Position numbers and translations under genes: made by a program. Below the pieces are notes generated by a model, which worked only from the letters and a program-made list of their open reading frames with translations, was not told the origin of the DNA and did not search any database. Positions 21,553 to 31,432 of a DNA stretch of 64,000 nucleotides are shown here, piece by piece; position 1 is the first letter of the stretch; each line of letters starts with the position of its first letter. This DNA is from Pseudomonas psychrophila (lineage in GTDB: Bacteria > Pseudomonadota > Gammaproteobacteria > Pseudomonadales > Pseudomonadaceae), in NCBI RefSeq assembly GCF_001043005.1, contig NZ_JYKZ01000001.1, positions 1,178,001-1,242,000 of the forward strand. Reading direction: 5' to 3'.

Positions 21553-22047
21553 TTACTCTTGGTCTTTGTTGAGCTTCAGGAAGTGCTCGTGGGTGTTTTC
21601 CGGGCTGTGGTGAGCAGCACTGCCTGCACGGCTTTGCTCAGCACCGGCCCACAGACGCTCCAGGTCGTAGAACTGACGGGCGCTGGCGGTCATCATGTGA
21701 ACGATCACGTCGTCCATGTCCAACAGAACCCAGTCGCTGTCACCCTTGCCTTCTTCGCCCAACGGCTTGACGCCCAGAGCCTTGACCGCTTCACGGATCT
21801 TGTCGAGCATCGCGCCGATCTGACGGTTGGACGTACCGGTGGCGATGATCATGAAGTCAGTGATGCTGTGCTTGTCACGAACGTCGATGACCTGAATGTC
21901 CTGGGCCTTGACGTCTTCCAGAGCTGCTACAGCTACCTTGACCAGCTCTTCGCCCTTGAGAGGCTCGTTGCTGAAGGTTTTTTCTGGCAGAGGGGCGCTT
22001 TTGAACGTGCCTTTGCGCTTTACTTTGCTTACATCTTTGTCAGTCAT
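21553..22047 (-). CDS. rsfS: Ribosomal silencing factor RsfS
   Basis: A 164-residue protein that binds ribosomal protein L14 and blocks subunit joining when nutrients are short. The core KVAVAALEDVKAQDIQVIDVRDKHSITDFM through VIVHMMTASARQFYDLERLW is typical. Compared with E. coli (105 residues) there are about 30 extra N-terminal residues rich in Lys and about 25 extra at the C-terminus. A later start near GEELVKVAV cannot be excluded, although ATG at 22047 is the only nearby methionine. Neighbours nadD and rlmH are conserved. Confidence 0.94.
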   Translation of the reverse strand: MTDKDVSKVKRKGTFKSAPLPEKTFSNEPLKGEELVKVAVAALEDVKAQDIQVIDVRDKHSITDFMIIATGTSNRQIGAMLDKIREAVKALGVKPLGEEGKGDSDWVLLDMDDVIVHMMTASARQFYDLERLWAGAEQSRAGSAAHHSPENTHEHFLKLNKDQE

Positions 22048-22118
22048 ATAAAACTCGTTTTGCTCGTATGTTCGGGTGTTTCAATACACGTCAATTCGCG
22101 CCTTGAAACACTCCCTTT

Positions 22119-22841
22119 TTAGTTCGACGCACGGTAAAGCCCGTGCGCATCGATGTAGGCCAGGACCGCGTCGGGCACCAGGTAACGTACCGACTTACCG
22201 CTGGCCAGCAGTTGACGGATCTGGGTGGCGGATACCGCGAGCGGCGTCTGCCAAACGAATGCAATCTGTCCGCTTGCCCCCTTCAGGGCCAGCGGGTCGC
22301 TTACCGAGCGCGCTGCCAGCAGGTTGCGCAAGGCATCCGGCGGTTCGCTGTCGGCATCCGGGCGCTGTAGCACCAGGATATGGCAATGCTGGAGCAACTC
22401 TTCCCAGCGATGCCACGTGGGCAGGCCGCAAAAAGCGTCCCAACCCAACAGTAAAAACAACTGGTCGTCCGCGGCCATTTCGGCCCGCATCAGTTCCAGC
22501 GTATCGATCGTGTAGGACGGTTTGTCCCGTTGCAGCTCCCGCGCGTCCACTACCAGCGTAGCCACTCCTGCGACAGCACACTCGACCATCGCCAAACGGT
22601 CATGAGCTGACACTTGGGGCGTATCGCGGTGGGGCGGCCTGGCATTGGGAGTCAGACGAAGCTCGTCGAGCCCCATCATTTCAGCCACTTCAAGTCCGCC
22701 ACGCAGATGCCCGATATGCACCGGATCGAAGGTTCCACCCAGCACGCCTATGCGCAGGGGTAACGCTTCGATTTTCGGTGTCGGCCCTGACGCTTTAAGA
22801 GCGACCAAGTCAGACCGGCTCCTGACCGCGCAACTGGCCAT
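22119..22841 (-). CDS. nadD: Nicotinate-mononucleotide adenylyltransferase
   Basis: An enzyme of NAD synthesis joining ATP and nicotinate mononucleotide. The nucleotide-binding motif [12 protein letters not shown] and the C-terminal [20 protein letters not shown] (ISxTxxR-like) are present. The start is uncertain: ATG at 22841 (240 residues) overlaps the proA end by 32 bases, an ATG at 22853 is also in frame, and a TTG just after the proA stop would give a length nearer other NadD proteins. It follows proA in the usual order. Confidence 0.92.
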   Translation of the reverse strand: MASCAVRSRSDLVALKASGPTPKIEALPLRIGVLGGTFDPVHIGHLRGGLEVAEMMGLDELRLTPNARPPHRDTPQVSAHDRLAMVECAVAGVATLVVDARELQRDKPSYTIDTLELMRAEMAADDQLFLLLGWDAFCGLPTWHRWEELLQHCHILVLQRPDADSEPPDALRNLLAARSVSDPLALKGASGQIAFVWQTPLAVSATQIRQLLASGKSVRYLVPDAVLAYIDAHGLYRASN

Positions 22842-24081
22842 CACCGACCACAATGTACTTCTCGCAGGTCAGACCTTCGAGACCTACCGGGCCGCGGGCG
22901 TGCAGCTTATCAGTAGAAATGCCAATCTCCGCACCCAATCCGTATTCAAATCCATCAGCAAAGCAGGTTGGTGTGTTGAGCATCACGGAACTGGAGTCCA
23001 CTTCGGCCATAAAACGCCGGGCTTCACCCTGATGTTCAGTCACGATCGAGTCGGTGTGGTGAGAGCCGTAGTGATTGATATGTTCAATCGCCTGATCAAG
23101 CCCGTCGACGATGCGAATCGACAAAATCGCGTCCAGGTACTCGGTGTTCCAGTCTTCTTCGGTCGCCGCCACCACATCGATCAACGCCCGGGTGCGTTCG
23201 CAACCGCGCAGTTCGACGCCCTTGGCGCGAAATTGTTCAGCCATTGCCGGCAGAAACGCTGCAGCCACCGCCTGGTCCACCAGCAGGGTTTCCATCGCCC
23301 CGCAAATGCCATAACGGTAGGTTTTGGCGTTGAACGCAATACGCTGGGCCTTGGCCAGATCGGCCTGGGCACTGACGTACACATGGCAAATGCCGTCAAG
23401 GTGTTTGATGACTGGCACCTTGGCATCACGGCTGACACGTTCGATCAGGCCTTTGCCACCCCGTGGCACGATCACGTCAACGTACTCTGGCATGGTGATC
23501 AATGCGCCCACTGCAGCACGATCGGTCACTTCAACCACTTGCACCACGGCTGGCGGCAAACCGGCCTCGGCCAGTCCTCGCTGAATGCAGACCGCAATGG
23601 CACGATTGGAGTGAATCGCCTCGGAACCACCGCGCAGAATGGTCGCGTTGCCTGACTTCAGGCACAGACTGGCTGCATCAATGGTCACGTTCGGACGAGA
23701 TTCATAGATGATTCCGACTACACCCAGTGGTACGCGCATCTTGCCAACCTGAATACCCGAGGGGCGGTAGCTCATGTCGCGGATCGCGCCGATGGGGTCT
23801 GGCAGGCTTGCCACCTGACGCAAACCGACAATCATGCTGTCGATGCGTGCAGGGGTCAGCGCCAGGCGCTCCAGCATGGCGGGCTCAAGGCCGTTGGCCC
23901 GGCCGGCGGCCAGGTCCAGTTCGTTGGCGGCAACAAGCTCCAGGCGAGCGGCATCCAGTGCAGCAGCAGCGCCGTGCAGGGCACGGTTCTTCTGCGCAGT
24001 ACTGGCACGGCCAATCACGCGGGAAGCTTCGCGAGCAGCGCGACCCAAGCGGGTCATATAGTCAAGAACGGACTCAGTCAT
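22810..24081 (-). CDS. proA: Gamma-glutamyl phosphate reductase
   Basis: A 423-residue NADPH-dependent enzyme making glutamate 5-semialdehyde in proline synthesis. The catalytic cysteine lies in [27 protein letters not shown] and [13 protein letters not shown] belong to the cofactor-binding part. Length matches the family (417 in E. coli). proB is not adjacent, as usual in pseudomonads. First gene of the leftward run proA-nadD-rsfS-rlmH-mrdA-rodA-mltB-rlpA; the divergent mag gene starts about 175 bases away. Confidence 0.96.
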   Translation of the reverse strand: MTESVLDYMTRLGRAAREASRVIGRASTAQKNRALHGAAAALDAARLELVAANELDLAAGRANGLEPAMLERLALTPARIDSMIVGLRQVASLPDPIGAIRDMSYRPSGIQVGKMRVPLGVVGIIYESRPNVTIDAASLCLKSGNATILRGGSEAIHSNRAIAVCIQRGLAEAGLPPAVVQVVEVTDRAAVGALITMPEYVDVIVPRGGKGLIERVSRDAKVPVIKHLDGICHVYVSAQADLAKAQRIAFNAKTYRYGICGAMETLLVDQAVAAAFLPAMAEQFRAKGVELRGCERTRALIDVVAATEEDWNTEYLDAILSIRIVDGLDQAIEHINHYGSHHTDSIVTEHQGEARRFMAEVDSSSVMLNTPTCFADGFEYGLGAEIGISTDKLHARGPVGLEGLTCEKYIVVGDGQLRGQEPV

Positions 24082-24257
24082 GGTCTCAAGGGTCTTGGCA
24101 GGGAGGAAAGCGGCCGATTATAGCGGTCCAACCGCCTTACGCACAGCGGTGGCAGGCGGATGGTCGAAATGGACTACAAATACACGGCGTTCAGCCCCGA
24201 TTAAGCATGACTTGCTATTATCTGACCCTTTTCAGCTATCCACTGACCGTCCTGAAA

Positions 24258-24920
24258 ATGCCAATGATGCTGCCAGATGCCTTTTTCGACCGCGACGCCC
24301 AGCTTCTTGCTCGCGAACTGCTGGGCAAAGTCATCCGCCATCGGGTCAACGGCCTGTGGCTCAGTGCCCGGATTATCGAAACCGAAGCCTATTACATCGT
24401 AGACAAGGGCAGCCACGCGTCGCTGGGCTACACCGAAAAACGCAAGGCGCTGTTTCTGGATGGCGGGCACATTTATATGTACTACGCCCGTGGCGGCGAT
24501 TCTTTGAACTTCAGCGCCCATGGCCCCGGCAACGCGGTACTGATCAAATCCGCCTACCCGTGGCTGGACAACTTGTCGGGCCCGGACAGCTTGGCGCAGA
24601 TGCAACTCAACAACCCTGACACCCAAGGTAACCCTCGCCCCGAGCAGAAACTCTGCGCCGGGCAAACCCTGCTCTGTAAGGCACTGGGCCTCAAAGTCCC
24701 CGTTTGGGATGCAAAATGTTTCGACCCCGAACGTTTATGGGTCGATGACGTCAGAGAAAAACCTTCGCGAATCATCCAGACCTCTCGCCTGGGCATACCC
24801 CATGGACGGGACGAACATTTGATGTACCGCTTTGTTGACGCTGATTACGCTGCGTATTGCACACGAAACCCCCTACGCCGCGGTCAGGTCGAGGGGCAGG
24901 ATTATTTGATAGTGAAATGA
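24258..24920 (+). CDS. DNA-3-methyladenine glycosylase (AAG/MPG family)
   Basis: A 220-residue alkylation repair glycosylase of the mammalian AAG/MPG type. Signature parts are LARELLGKVI, IIETEAYYIVDKGSHAS (with the catalytic glutamate in the ETEAY motif), YARGGDSLNFSAHGPGNAVLIKSAYP, and SRLGIPHG near the end. In-frame ATGs also exist at 24207 and 24264; 24258 gives family-like length. It is divergent from proA. A weak terminator-like hairpin follows at 24919-24941. Confidence 0.9.
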   Translation: MPMMLPDAFFDRDAQLLARELLGKVIRHRVNGLWLSARIIETEAYYIVDKGSHASLGYTEKRKALFLDGGHIYMYYARGGDSLNFSAHGPGNAVLIKSAYPWLDNLSGPDSLAQMQLNNPDTQGNPRPEQKLCAGQTLLCKALGLKVPVWDAKCFDPERLWVDDVREKPSRIIQTSRLGIPHGRDEHLMYRFVDADYAAYCTRNPLRRGQVEGQDYLIVK

Positions 24921-24941
24921 AAGCACCCTCACGGGGCTTTT
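24919..24941 (+). terminator. Weak terminator-like hairpin after mag-type gene
   Basis: AAGCaCCC pairs with GGGgCTTT around TCAC, with one A-G mismatch, ending in TTTTG. It lies in the 44-base gap before the DedA-PAP2 gene. Confidence 0.4.
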
Positions 24942-24964
24942 GACTTGAACAAGGAAATTGAAAC

Positions 24965-26281
24965 ATGGGCCCGTGGCTCGATAGCGTAACCGGCTGGCTG
25001 ACAGCCAACCCGCAATGGCTGGGCCTTGCGGTGTTTATTGTGGCGTGCGTGGAGTGCCTGGCGATTGCCGGGATCATCGTTCCCGGCACCGTGCTGTTGT
25101 TCGCCATTGCCGTCATGGCTGGCAGCGGCGCCTTGTCACTGGGCCAAACGTTACTGCTGGGCTTTCTCGGCGGGCTGTTGGGTGACGTGGTGTCTTACGC
25201 CCTGGGCAGACGCTTCCACCAGAACATTCGACGTTTGCCACTCTTGCGCACACATCCCGAATGGATGAATGGCGCCGAGAGCTACTTCCATCGCTATGGC
25301 ATTGTCAGTCTGTTGATCGGCCGCTTTATCGGCCCGTTGCGCCCTATGCTGCCGATGGTGGCCGGGATGTGCGACATGCCGATCCCTCGATTTATCGGCG
25401 TGAGCCTGCTGGCGGGCGCAGGCTGGGCAGTTGCGTACCTGCTTCCAGGCTGGGCAACCGGCGCAGCTATTCGCCTGCCACTGCCCGAAGGCTTCTGGCC
25501 TCAGGCCGCCATCGTTGCTGTAGGCCTGATTGCCCTGCTGGGGCTGAGCATCAATGCCAGCATCCGTCGCCAACCCAGAACCACACTACTGATCGGCGCA
25601 TTGAGCCTGACCCTGCTGCTGGCCGTTTTCATTGGCTACCCGCACATGACGGCCTTCGACCAGGGCATCAATGCGCTGGTACAGGAGCATCGCAGCAGCG
25701 CCATGGACACCGCTGCGGTGCTGGTTACGCAAATCGGCAACTTCCGCACGCAGTTTTTAGCGGCGGCACTGGTGTGCGTCATTCTGCTGTTCACAAAGCA
25801 ATGGCGGGCGATGTGGTTCTTTGGCGGGGTCACGCTGTTTACAGCCCTGGCCAATACGTCGACCAAACACTTTTTCGCCCGGGTACGCCCCGAAGTGCTG
25901 GTCGACCCCCTGACCAGCTACAGCATGCCCAGTGGGCACAGCTCGGGAGCCTTTGCTTTTTTTGTAGCCCTGGCGATTCTGGCCGGACGCAATCAGCCAC
26001 AGCGCATGCGCGTTACCTGGGTGTTACTCGGGTGCTTGCTGGCGATCACCGTGGCGATGTCGCGGGTATATCTGGGTGCTCATTGGCCAACCGATATCAC
26101 CGCAGGCGCCCTGCTCGCCATCACCGTCAATGCATTCGCGCTGGCGCTGAGCCAGCGGTTTATGCCGCTTGAACCCATTCCACAGAAAATCTGGTGGCTG
26201 ATCTTGCCTTCGGTAACTGCGCTTTACGGCTTTTTCATGCTGGCCCACATGTCCAAAGAGCTGCTGCGCTACGCCTATTGA
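24965..26281 (+). CDS. DedA-PAP2 fusion membrane protein
   Basis: A 438-residue polytopic protein joining two domains. Residues 1-195 are DedA-like (PGTVLLFAIAVMAG, GDVVSYALGRRF, HRYGIVSLLIGRFIGPLRPMLPMVAG), the family now linked to undecaprenyl-phosphate flipping. Residues 230-438 are a PAP2 phosphatase with all three motifs: KHFFARVRP, PSGHSSG and SRVYLGAHWPTD. The likely joint role is dephosphorylation and recycling of a polyprenyl or lipid phosphate at the inner membrane; the substrate is inferred. The start ATG follows GGAAATTGAAAC. A separate single-domain DedA is at 40858. Confidence 0.88.
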   Translation: MGPWLDSVTGWLTANPQWLGLAVFIVACVECLAIAGIIVPGTVLLFAIAVMAGSGALSLGQTLLLGFLGGLLGDVVSYALGRRFHQNIRRLPLLRTHPEWMNGAESYFHRYGIVSLLIGRFIGPLRPMLPMVAGMCDMPIPRFIGVSLLAGAGWAVAYLLPGWATGAAIRLPLPEGFWPQAAIVAVGLIALLGLSINASIRRQPRTTLLIGALSLTLLLAVFIGYPHMTAFDQGINALVQEHRSSAMDTAAVLVTQIGNFRTQFLAAALVCVILLFTKQWRAMWFFGGVTLFTALANTSTKHFFARVRPEVLVDPLTSYSMPSGHSSGAFAFFVALAILAGRNQPQRMRVTWVLLGCLLAITVAMSRVYLGAHWPTDITAGALLAITVNAFALALSQRFMPLEPIPQKIWWLILPSVTALYGFFMLAHMSKELLRYAY

Positions 26282-26292
26282 ACCCGGAACTG

Positions 26293-26883
26293 TCAGGTGA
26301 ACGCCTCGCCCTGAATCTCATCGAGCAGCACTTGAATCCCGTCCAGACGCTGCTGCGGGTCATCGACCTGCAGCAGCTCAATCTTGTCTGCTTCGGCAAA
26401 AGGCAACAGGTACGCCAGTTGATTGGCCAATGACTGCTGCCCCGCGACTTCGGTATTCATGCTCAAGGCTGCGACCATCGGGTGCTCGGCCAAAGCCTTG
26501 AGCAAGGCCAGCAGGTCCTGGTCTTCATCCTGAAGCGGCTGTTCGGGGATCTCGCTCAGCCATTCGACCTGCGCTACCAACAACTGGTCGCGCTGCAACT
26601 CAGTACTCAGCACCTCAAAGCGGCGCCCACCTTCGACCCGAATTCCCAGCAGTCCATTGTCCTGGCGCTGAAAGTCGCGGATCAGCGCTTCGCAGCCGAT
26701 CCCGGCGATGTCTTGCGGGGCATTGCCGACTTCTCGGCCATCAAGGATGCACACCACGCCAAAGCCCGTGCCTTGCTTCATGCAGCGGGCAATCATGTCC
26801 AGGTAGCGCGCTTCAAAAATCTGCAGATCCAGTACACACCCCGGAAACAGTACCGTCTTCAAAGGAAACAGTGGCAACGTCAT
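26293..26883 (-). CDS. Stand-alone LON substrate-binding domain protein
   Basis: A 196-residue protein with the N-terminal domain of Lon protease (LPLFPLKTVLFPGCVLDLQIFEARYLDMI) but no AAA+ or protease domain. The domain covers about residues 1-190. Such orphan LON proteins are common in Pseudomonas and have no settled function; a role as substrate adaptor is only a guess. It is convergent with the DedA-PAP2 gene (11-base gap) and lies 10 bases downstream of lrgB on the same strand, possibly in one transcript. Confidence 0.88.
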   Translation of the reverse strand: MTLPLFPLKTVLFPGCVLDLQIFEARYLDMIARCMKQGTGFGVVCILDGREVGNAPQDIAGIGCEALIRDFQRQDNGLLGIRVEGGRRFEVLSTELQRDQLLVAQVEWLSEIPEQPLQDEDQDLLALLKALAEHPMVAALSMNTEVAGQQSLANQLAYLLPFAEADKIELLQVDDPQQRLDGIQVLLDEIQGEAFT

Positions 26884-26893
26884 ACACTCACCC

Positions 26894-27610
26894 TTACACC
26901 ACGAGGGTCACGGCCAACGGCAAAAATACCGCCGTGGCAACGCCCATCAAACTCATCGCCAACGCTGCAAAAGCACCGCACTCTTCACTCTCATGCAAGG
27001 CCACCGACGTGCCGACTGCATGTGCCGTCATCCCCAGTGCCATGCCCCGGGCCTCCGGGCTATGAACCCCCAAAAGCTGTAACAGGCCAGGCCCGCAAAT
27101 GGCGCCAATCACTCCAGTGATCAACACAAACACCGCCGCCAGTGCCGCCACACCGCCAATCTGTTCAGCCACCAACATGGCAATCGGCGAGGTGACGGAT
27201 TTGGGCGCAAGGGTCATCAACATCATGTGCTCTGCCCCAAACCACCACGCCAGCAGCACCACCAGACCGGTGGCAAACACACCGCCAACCACCAGCGTAG
27301 TTAAAATAGGCCAGAACAATTGATGAATTCGTCGCAGGTTCAGGTACAGCGGCACCGCCAGCGCCACCGTCGCAGGCCCCAGCAAGATACTCAGGATATT
27401 CGTGCTCTCACGGTACTCGGCATAGCTCAAGCCGCAACTGAGCAACACACCGATCACCAGCAGCATTGAGGCCAGTACGGGCTGCAGGAAAATCCAGCGG
27501 GTTTTTTCGTAAGCCGCAAGCACCAGTTGATAGGCGCCCAAGGTGATGCCGATACCAAACAGCGGATGATGGATCACTGATTCCCAGGCGCCTTGCCATT
27601 GAACGCTCAT
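26894..27610 (-). CDS. lrgB: LrgB/CidB family membrane protein
   Basis: A 238-residue inner-membrane protein with about seven to nine hydrophobic segments. Typical motifs are LAPKSVTSPIAMLVAEQIGG and MTAHAVGTSVAL near the C-terminus. LrgB works with LrgA in holin-like control of murein hydrolases or in pyruvate uptake, depending on species. Its ATG overlaps the end of lrgA by 4 bases (ATGA-type), so the two are coupled. Confidence 0.92.
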   Translation of the reverse strand: MSVQWQGAWESVIHHPLFGIGITLGAYQLVLAAYEKTRWIFLQPVLASMLLVIGVLLSCGLSYAEYRESTNILSILLGPATVALAVPLYLNLRRIHQLFWPILTTLVVGGVFATGLVVLLAWWFGAEHMMLMTLAPKSVTSPIAMLVAEQIGGVAALAAVFVLITGVIGAICGPGLLQLLGVHSPEARGMALGMTAHAVGTSVALHESEECGAFAALAMSLMGVATAVFLPLAVTLVV

Positions 27611-27969
27611 GGCCGCTCCTCAGGATGACTGTGACGCTTGAGCAAGCGTTGCATCAGCACGCCCACAAACGCCATCGAGAGTAACAACGACAGTACCAGC
27701 GCCCCGACGATAGCCCAAAAGTCAGCAGCAATATCAGCGGCATACACCATGACGCCCACGGCGGGTGGCACCAGCAGCAAAGGCAGATAACGCAACAGGC
27801 TGCTGGCAGCCAGACTCAATGGCTCGCCGACCTGTCCCCGCACCATAAAAAACCCCAGCAACAGCAGCAGCCCAATAATAGGGCCGGGCAACACGGGGAC
27901 GAACAAGTGATTGAGCGCAGTGCCCAGCAATTGAAACAGCACCAGCCACGTCAAGCCGCGTAACAACAT
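27607..27969 (-). CDS. lrgA: LrgA/CidA family holin-like protein
   Basis: A 120-residue membrane protein with four hydrophobic segments, typical of the holin-like LrgA/CidA family (PVLPGPIIGLLLLLGFF, LLLVPPAVGVMVY). The open frame reaches back to 28068, but ATG at 27969 is preceded by GGAGAGGTGAG, an excellent ribosome binding site, and matches family length. It pairs with lrgB; no LysR-type regulator (CidR) is next to it. Confidence 0.92.
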   Translation of the reverse strand: MLLRGLTWLVLFQLLGTALNHLFVPVLPGPIIGLLLLLGFFMVRGQVGEPLSLAASSLLRYLPLLLVPPAVGVMVYAADIAADFWAIVGALVLSLLLSMAFVGVLMQRLLKRHSHPEERP

Positions 27970-28154
27970 CTCACCTCTCCAGCGAATATTTTTGTGCCGC
28001 ATTATAAGCACGTCCCCGCCACCACCGGCATTGCCAAACCTTGCCGGCCCGGGCTCACACAGCAACACTGAATTAGTCTCGATGTTTCATCCGGGCCTAT
28101 AGACACCCTCCATTGCTACGGCATACTCGGTGGCTTAATTATCCGGATCCCGCT

Positions 28155-29837
28155 ATGCGCCCATTTGCCCCCCTTGCTTTGACCCTGCTGCTGACGGCCT
28201 GCGGTGACGGTGAATCGCTGTTACCGCCAGACGCACGCCTGCCCGATGGCGGGCGTTATCGTGGCGAAGTGGTCAACGGGTTGCTGCAAGGCCAGGGACG
28301 CATCGACTACCCCAACGGCAACTGGTACGCAGGCGACTTCAAAAATGGCCTGTGGCAAGGCCAGGGTGAATGGCACGCCAGTAATGGCGATGTGTATCGC
28401 GGCGGGTTTGAACAAGGCTTATTCAGCGGCCAAGGCAGCCTGACCACTCACGACAGCACTTATGTGGGCGGTTTCAAGCAAGGGCGACGCGAAGGTGAAG
28501 GCACGCGCAAAGAAGCCGGCTTAAGCTATCGAGGGGATTTCAAGGATGACCAGTTCTCGGGCAACGGCCAGCTTGAACTGGAAGACGGCAGCCAGTACAA
28601 AGGCCAGTTTTCCCACGGCAAGCCCCACGGGGAAGGGATGCGCAGCGATGCCAGCGGCAATGAATTCACCGGCCAGTTCGTCAATGGCGAGCTGGAGGGC
28701 AACGGCGTCTTCAACAGTGCCGACGGCGACCAGTACGAAGGCGCGTTCAAGCACAATCAGTTGAACGGTAAAGGTCGCTATGAAAATGCCGACGGAGATG
28801 TCTGGGTCGGCGAGTTCAAAGACGGCGCATTGACCGGCAAGGGCGAGCTGATCGGCATCGACGGCAGCCACTATCGCGGCATGTTCAACGAATGGCGCTT
28901 CAACGGTCAGGGCCATTTGAGCTTGCCCGACGCCAGCACTTATGTGGGCGGATTTGCCGCAGACACCTACCAGGGCGAGGGCACCCTGACGCTGGCCGAT
29001 GGCACCGTGCAAAGCGGTTTCTGGGTTAACGGCCAGCGAGTCCGCGATGCCAATGGCACTGTCTTGCCCGATCCGCTGGAACTGGGGTTGCTCAACCAAG
29101 GCACGCTGCTCAACGAGGCATTGGCGGGTGTTGCACCGTCGACACCGGCCATTGAGCTGTACAGCCTGGTGCTCGCAGGCGACGGCAAGCAGAGCGTGTT
29201 CAAGCGTGAAGCCGATTACGTCAACGACATGCTCGCCAGTCGCTTTGGCAGCCGCGGCCAGATCACGCTGGTAAACCACCGTGATCACCTGCTCGATCGC
29301 CCCATGGCCACCCGCGAGAATCTGCACCGTGCGGCCCTTACCCTGGCCGAACGCACTGGCCCGGAAGACCTGATATTTATTTACCTGACCAGCCACGGCA
29401 CACAAGAGCACGAACTGGTGCTGGATCAGCCCCGCCTGGAGCTGGCAGATCTGCCCGCTGACGAACTGGCGGCGGCGCTGGTCCCCCTGAAAAACCGCGA
29501 CAAGGTCATCGTGATTTCATCCTGCTATTCGGGCGGCTTTATCCCCGCACTCAAGGATGAAAAAACCCTGATCATGACCGCATCCAAGGCTGATCGCGTG
29601 TCCTTCGGCTGCTCGGAAGAAGCCGACTTCACCTACTTCGGCAATGCCTTGTTTGCTCAGGCCCTGAACCAGACAGACGATTTGCAAAAAGCCTTTAAGC
29701 TGGCCAAACACTACGTCGCCGAGCGTGAGCTGGCTGATGGCTACGAACCTTCCGAACCTCAAATATGGGCGCCAAAAGGCGTTCTGAACCACTGGCAACG
29801 CTTGCGTCATCAACAAGCAAAACAGGCTTTGCAGTAA
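28155..29837 (+). CDS. MORN-repeat C13-peptidase lipoprotein
   Basis: A 560-residue predicted lipoprotein. The lipobox LLTAC gives Cys16. About twelve MORN repeats fill residues 28-300 (for example [32 protein letters not shown]). Residues 330-540 are a caspase-like C13 (legumain-type) peptidase with the dyad His414 in [10 protein letters not shown] and Cys457 in [15 protein letters not shown] modules bind membranes or proteins in other systems; a surface or periplasmic protease anchored to the outer membrane is the inference. The open frame starts at 28113, but ATG at 28155 directly precedes the signal peptide. It is divergent from lrgA and followed by an unrelated reductase. Confidence 0.88.
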   Translation: MRPFAPLALTLLLTACGDGESLLPPDARLPDGGRYRGEVVNGLLQGQGRIDYPNGNWYAGDFKNGLWQGQGEWHASNGDVYRGGFEQGLFSGQGSLTTHDSTYVGGFKQGRREGEGTRKEAGLSYRGDFKDDQFSGNGQLELEDGSQYKGQFSHGKPHGEGMRSDASGNEFTGQFVNGELEGNGVFNSADGDQYEGAFKHNQLNGKGRYENADGDVWVGEFKDGALTGKGELIGIDGSHYRGMFNEWRFNGQGHLSLPDASTYVGGFAADTYQGEGTLTLADGTVQSGFWVNGQRVRDANGTVLPDPLELGLLNQGTLLNEALAGVAPSTPAIELYSLVLAGDGKQSVFKREADYVNDMLASRFGSRGQITLVNHRDHLLDRPMATRENLHRAALTLAERTGPEDLIFIYLTSHGTQEHELVLDQPRLELADLPADELAAALVPLKNRDKVIVISSCYSGGFIPALKDEKTLIMTASKADRVSFGCSEEADFTYFGNALFAQALNQTDDLQKAFKLAKHYVAERELADGYEPSEPQIWAPKGVLNHWQRLRHQQAKQALQ

Positions 29838-29886
29838 GCAAATAACCCTGGAATGGCTAAGCTGGTTGTATCAAGGGAGAAACACT

Positions 29887-30528
29887 ATGCACTTGACGCC
29901 TTCACATATTTTGCTCGCTGGAGCCACCGGTCTTACGGGCGAACTGTTGCTCGACCGCCTGCTCAATGAACCCACCATCACTCGCGTGCTTGCCCCTTCG
30001 CGCAAGCCTCTGGCGGCGCATCCGCACCTGGAAAACCCGGTAGGTGATCCAGCCGTATTCCTGCCCCAGCTCAGTGGCCGGGTCGATGTGGCCTTCTGCT
30101 GCCTGGGCACCACAATCAAACAGGCAGGCTCGGAAGCTGCATTCCGCGCAGTGGACCATGACATGGTGGTGGCTTTCGCCAAACGCGCACGAGAAATGGG
30201 TGCCCGACACCTGATTGTGGTCAGTGCCATTGGCGCCGACCCAAAATCGTCGGTGTTCTATAACCGTGTCAAAGGCGAAATGGAGCAATCGCTGCGCGCC
30301 CAAAACTGGCCGCAACTGACCATCGCACGCCCTTCGCTACTCCTGGGAGACCGTGTAGAGCCTCGACTGGCCGAGCAAATCGCTGGGCCATTATCCAAAC
30401 TGATTCCGGGCAAGTACCACGGCATCGAGGCCTGCCAACTGGCTCGGGCCCTTTGGCGCCTGGCGCTGGAAGAACAGGACGGCGTGCGGGTGATTGAGTC
30501 GGATGACTTACGCAAGCTGGGCAAGTAG
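29887..30528 (+). CDS. NAD(P)H-binding atypical SDR protein
   Basis: A 213-residue Rossmann protein with the dinucleotide motif [11 protein letters not shown] at residues 13-23, a CCLGTT segment, and [22 protein letters not shown], which carries the YNRVK version of YxxxK. It resembles the HTATIP2/NmrA-like atypical short-chain dehydrogenases. Substrate unknown. The start ATG at 29887 follows AAGGGAGAAACACT; the open frame begins 7 codons earlier. It lies 50 bases after the MORN-C13 gene and may share its transcript. Confidence 0.85.
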   Translation: MHLTPSHILLAGATGLTGELLLDRLLNEPTITRVLAPSRKPLAAHPHLENPVGDPAVFLPQLSGRVDVAFCCLGTTIKQAGSEAAFRAVDHDMVVAFAKRAREMGARHLIVVSAIGADPKSSVFYNRVKGEMEQSLRAQNWPQLTIARPSLLLGDRVEPRLAEQIAGPLSKLIPGKYHGIEACQLARALWRLALEEQDGVRVIESDDLRKLGK

Positions 30529-30543
30529 CCCGCCACCGGTTCG

Positions 30544-30810
30544 CTACAAACCACCACTGGCCTGAAACCCGACACCCAGCGCGGTCAGCACCGACAACGG
30601 CAACACTACCGTGTCGAGCAACGCGCTGGCGGGCAGGTCCAGACCGGGGTATCGCGGGGCCTCGGCGCCAAAGCGATCCTTGGCGCAACACCCGCCTTGC
30701 AACGCATACAGATCAAGCCGGGTGCCCGGCTTTGCTGCATTGAGCGTACGTACGCTGGCGCAACCACACACCAGAGCCGCCGCCAGCAAAGCCAAAAGCG
30801 CTTTATTCAT
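30544..30810 (-). CDS. YceK/YidQ family lipoprotein
   Basis: An 88-residue small lipoprotein with lipobox VCGC (Cys17), followed by ASVRTLN and a short domain ending in [15 protein letters not shown], typical of the YceK/YidQ (DUF1375) family. Function not established. Its start overlaps the ubiX stop by 8 bases, so it is probably coupled to ubiX and mpl. Confidence 0.85.
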   Translation of the reverse strand: MNKALLALLAAALVCGCASVRTLNAAKPGTRLDLYALQGGCCAKDRFGAEAPRYPGLDLPASALLDTVVLPLSVLTALGVGFQASGGL

Positions 30811-31432
30811 CGCCGCCTACATGGTGCTCACCCCATCGCGGGAGCATGTCTTGGGGGATGTTGAGCAGGTTGAGGATCCGCGCCACCACAAAGTCCACCA
30901 GGTCATCGATGGTCTGCGGCTGATGATAGAAACCGGGAGACGCTGGCATGATCACGGCCCCCATATTGGACAGCTTGAGCATGTTCTCCAGATGGATGCT
31001 GGAGTACGGCGCCTCACGCGGCACCAGAATCAACTGGCGACGCTCCTTGAGGGTCACGTCGGCCGCCCGCTCCACCAGATTGTTGCAGGCGCCAGTAGCA
31101 ATCGCCGACAGCGTACCCGTCGAACAGGGCACCACCACCATCGCCGCCGGAGCACCTGACCCCGAAGCCACCGGGGACATCCAGTCTTCCTTGCCGTACA
31201 CCCGAATCTGCCCGGCAGCAGCCCCGGTGTATTCAGTCAGGAACGTCTGCATCGCCTGTGGTTTGGCCGGCAGGCTGACGTCGGTTTCGGTTGCCATCAC
31301 CAATTGCGCCGCCTTGGAGATCAGGAAGTGCACTTCGCGATCCTCCCGCACCAGACAGTCGAGCAAACGCAGGGCGTACTGCATGCCCGATGCGCCGGTG
31401 ACGGCCAGGGTTATACGCTCCGGGCCGCTCAT
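30803..31432 (-). CDS. ubiX: Flavin prenyltransferase UbiX
   Basis: A 209-residue flavoprotein that attaches a dimethylallyl group to FMN, making the cofactor of the ubiquinone decarboxylase UbiD. Motifs are [17 protein letters not shown] near the start, [30 protein letters not shown] and [14 protein letters not shown]. Its ATG overlaps the mpl stop (4 bases). ubiD is not in this window. Confidence 0.96.
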   Translation of the reverse strand: MSGPERITLAVTGASGMQYALRLLDCLVREDREVHFLISKAAQLVMATETDVSLPAKPQAMQTFLTEYTGAAAGQIRVYGKEDWMSPVASGSGAPAAMVVVPCSTGTLSAIATGACNNLVERAADVTLKERRQLILVPREAPYSSIHLENMLKLSNMGAVIMPASPGFYHQPQTIDDLVDFVVARILNLLNIPQDMLPRWGEHHVGGDE

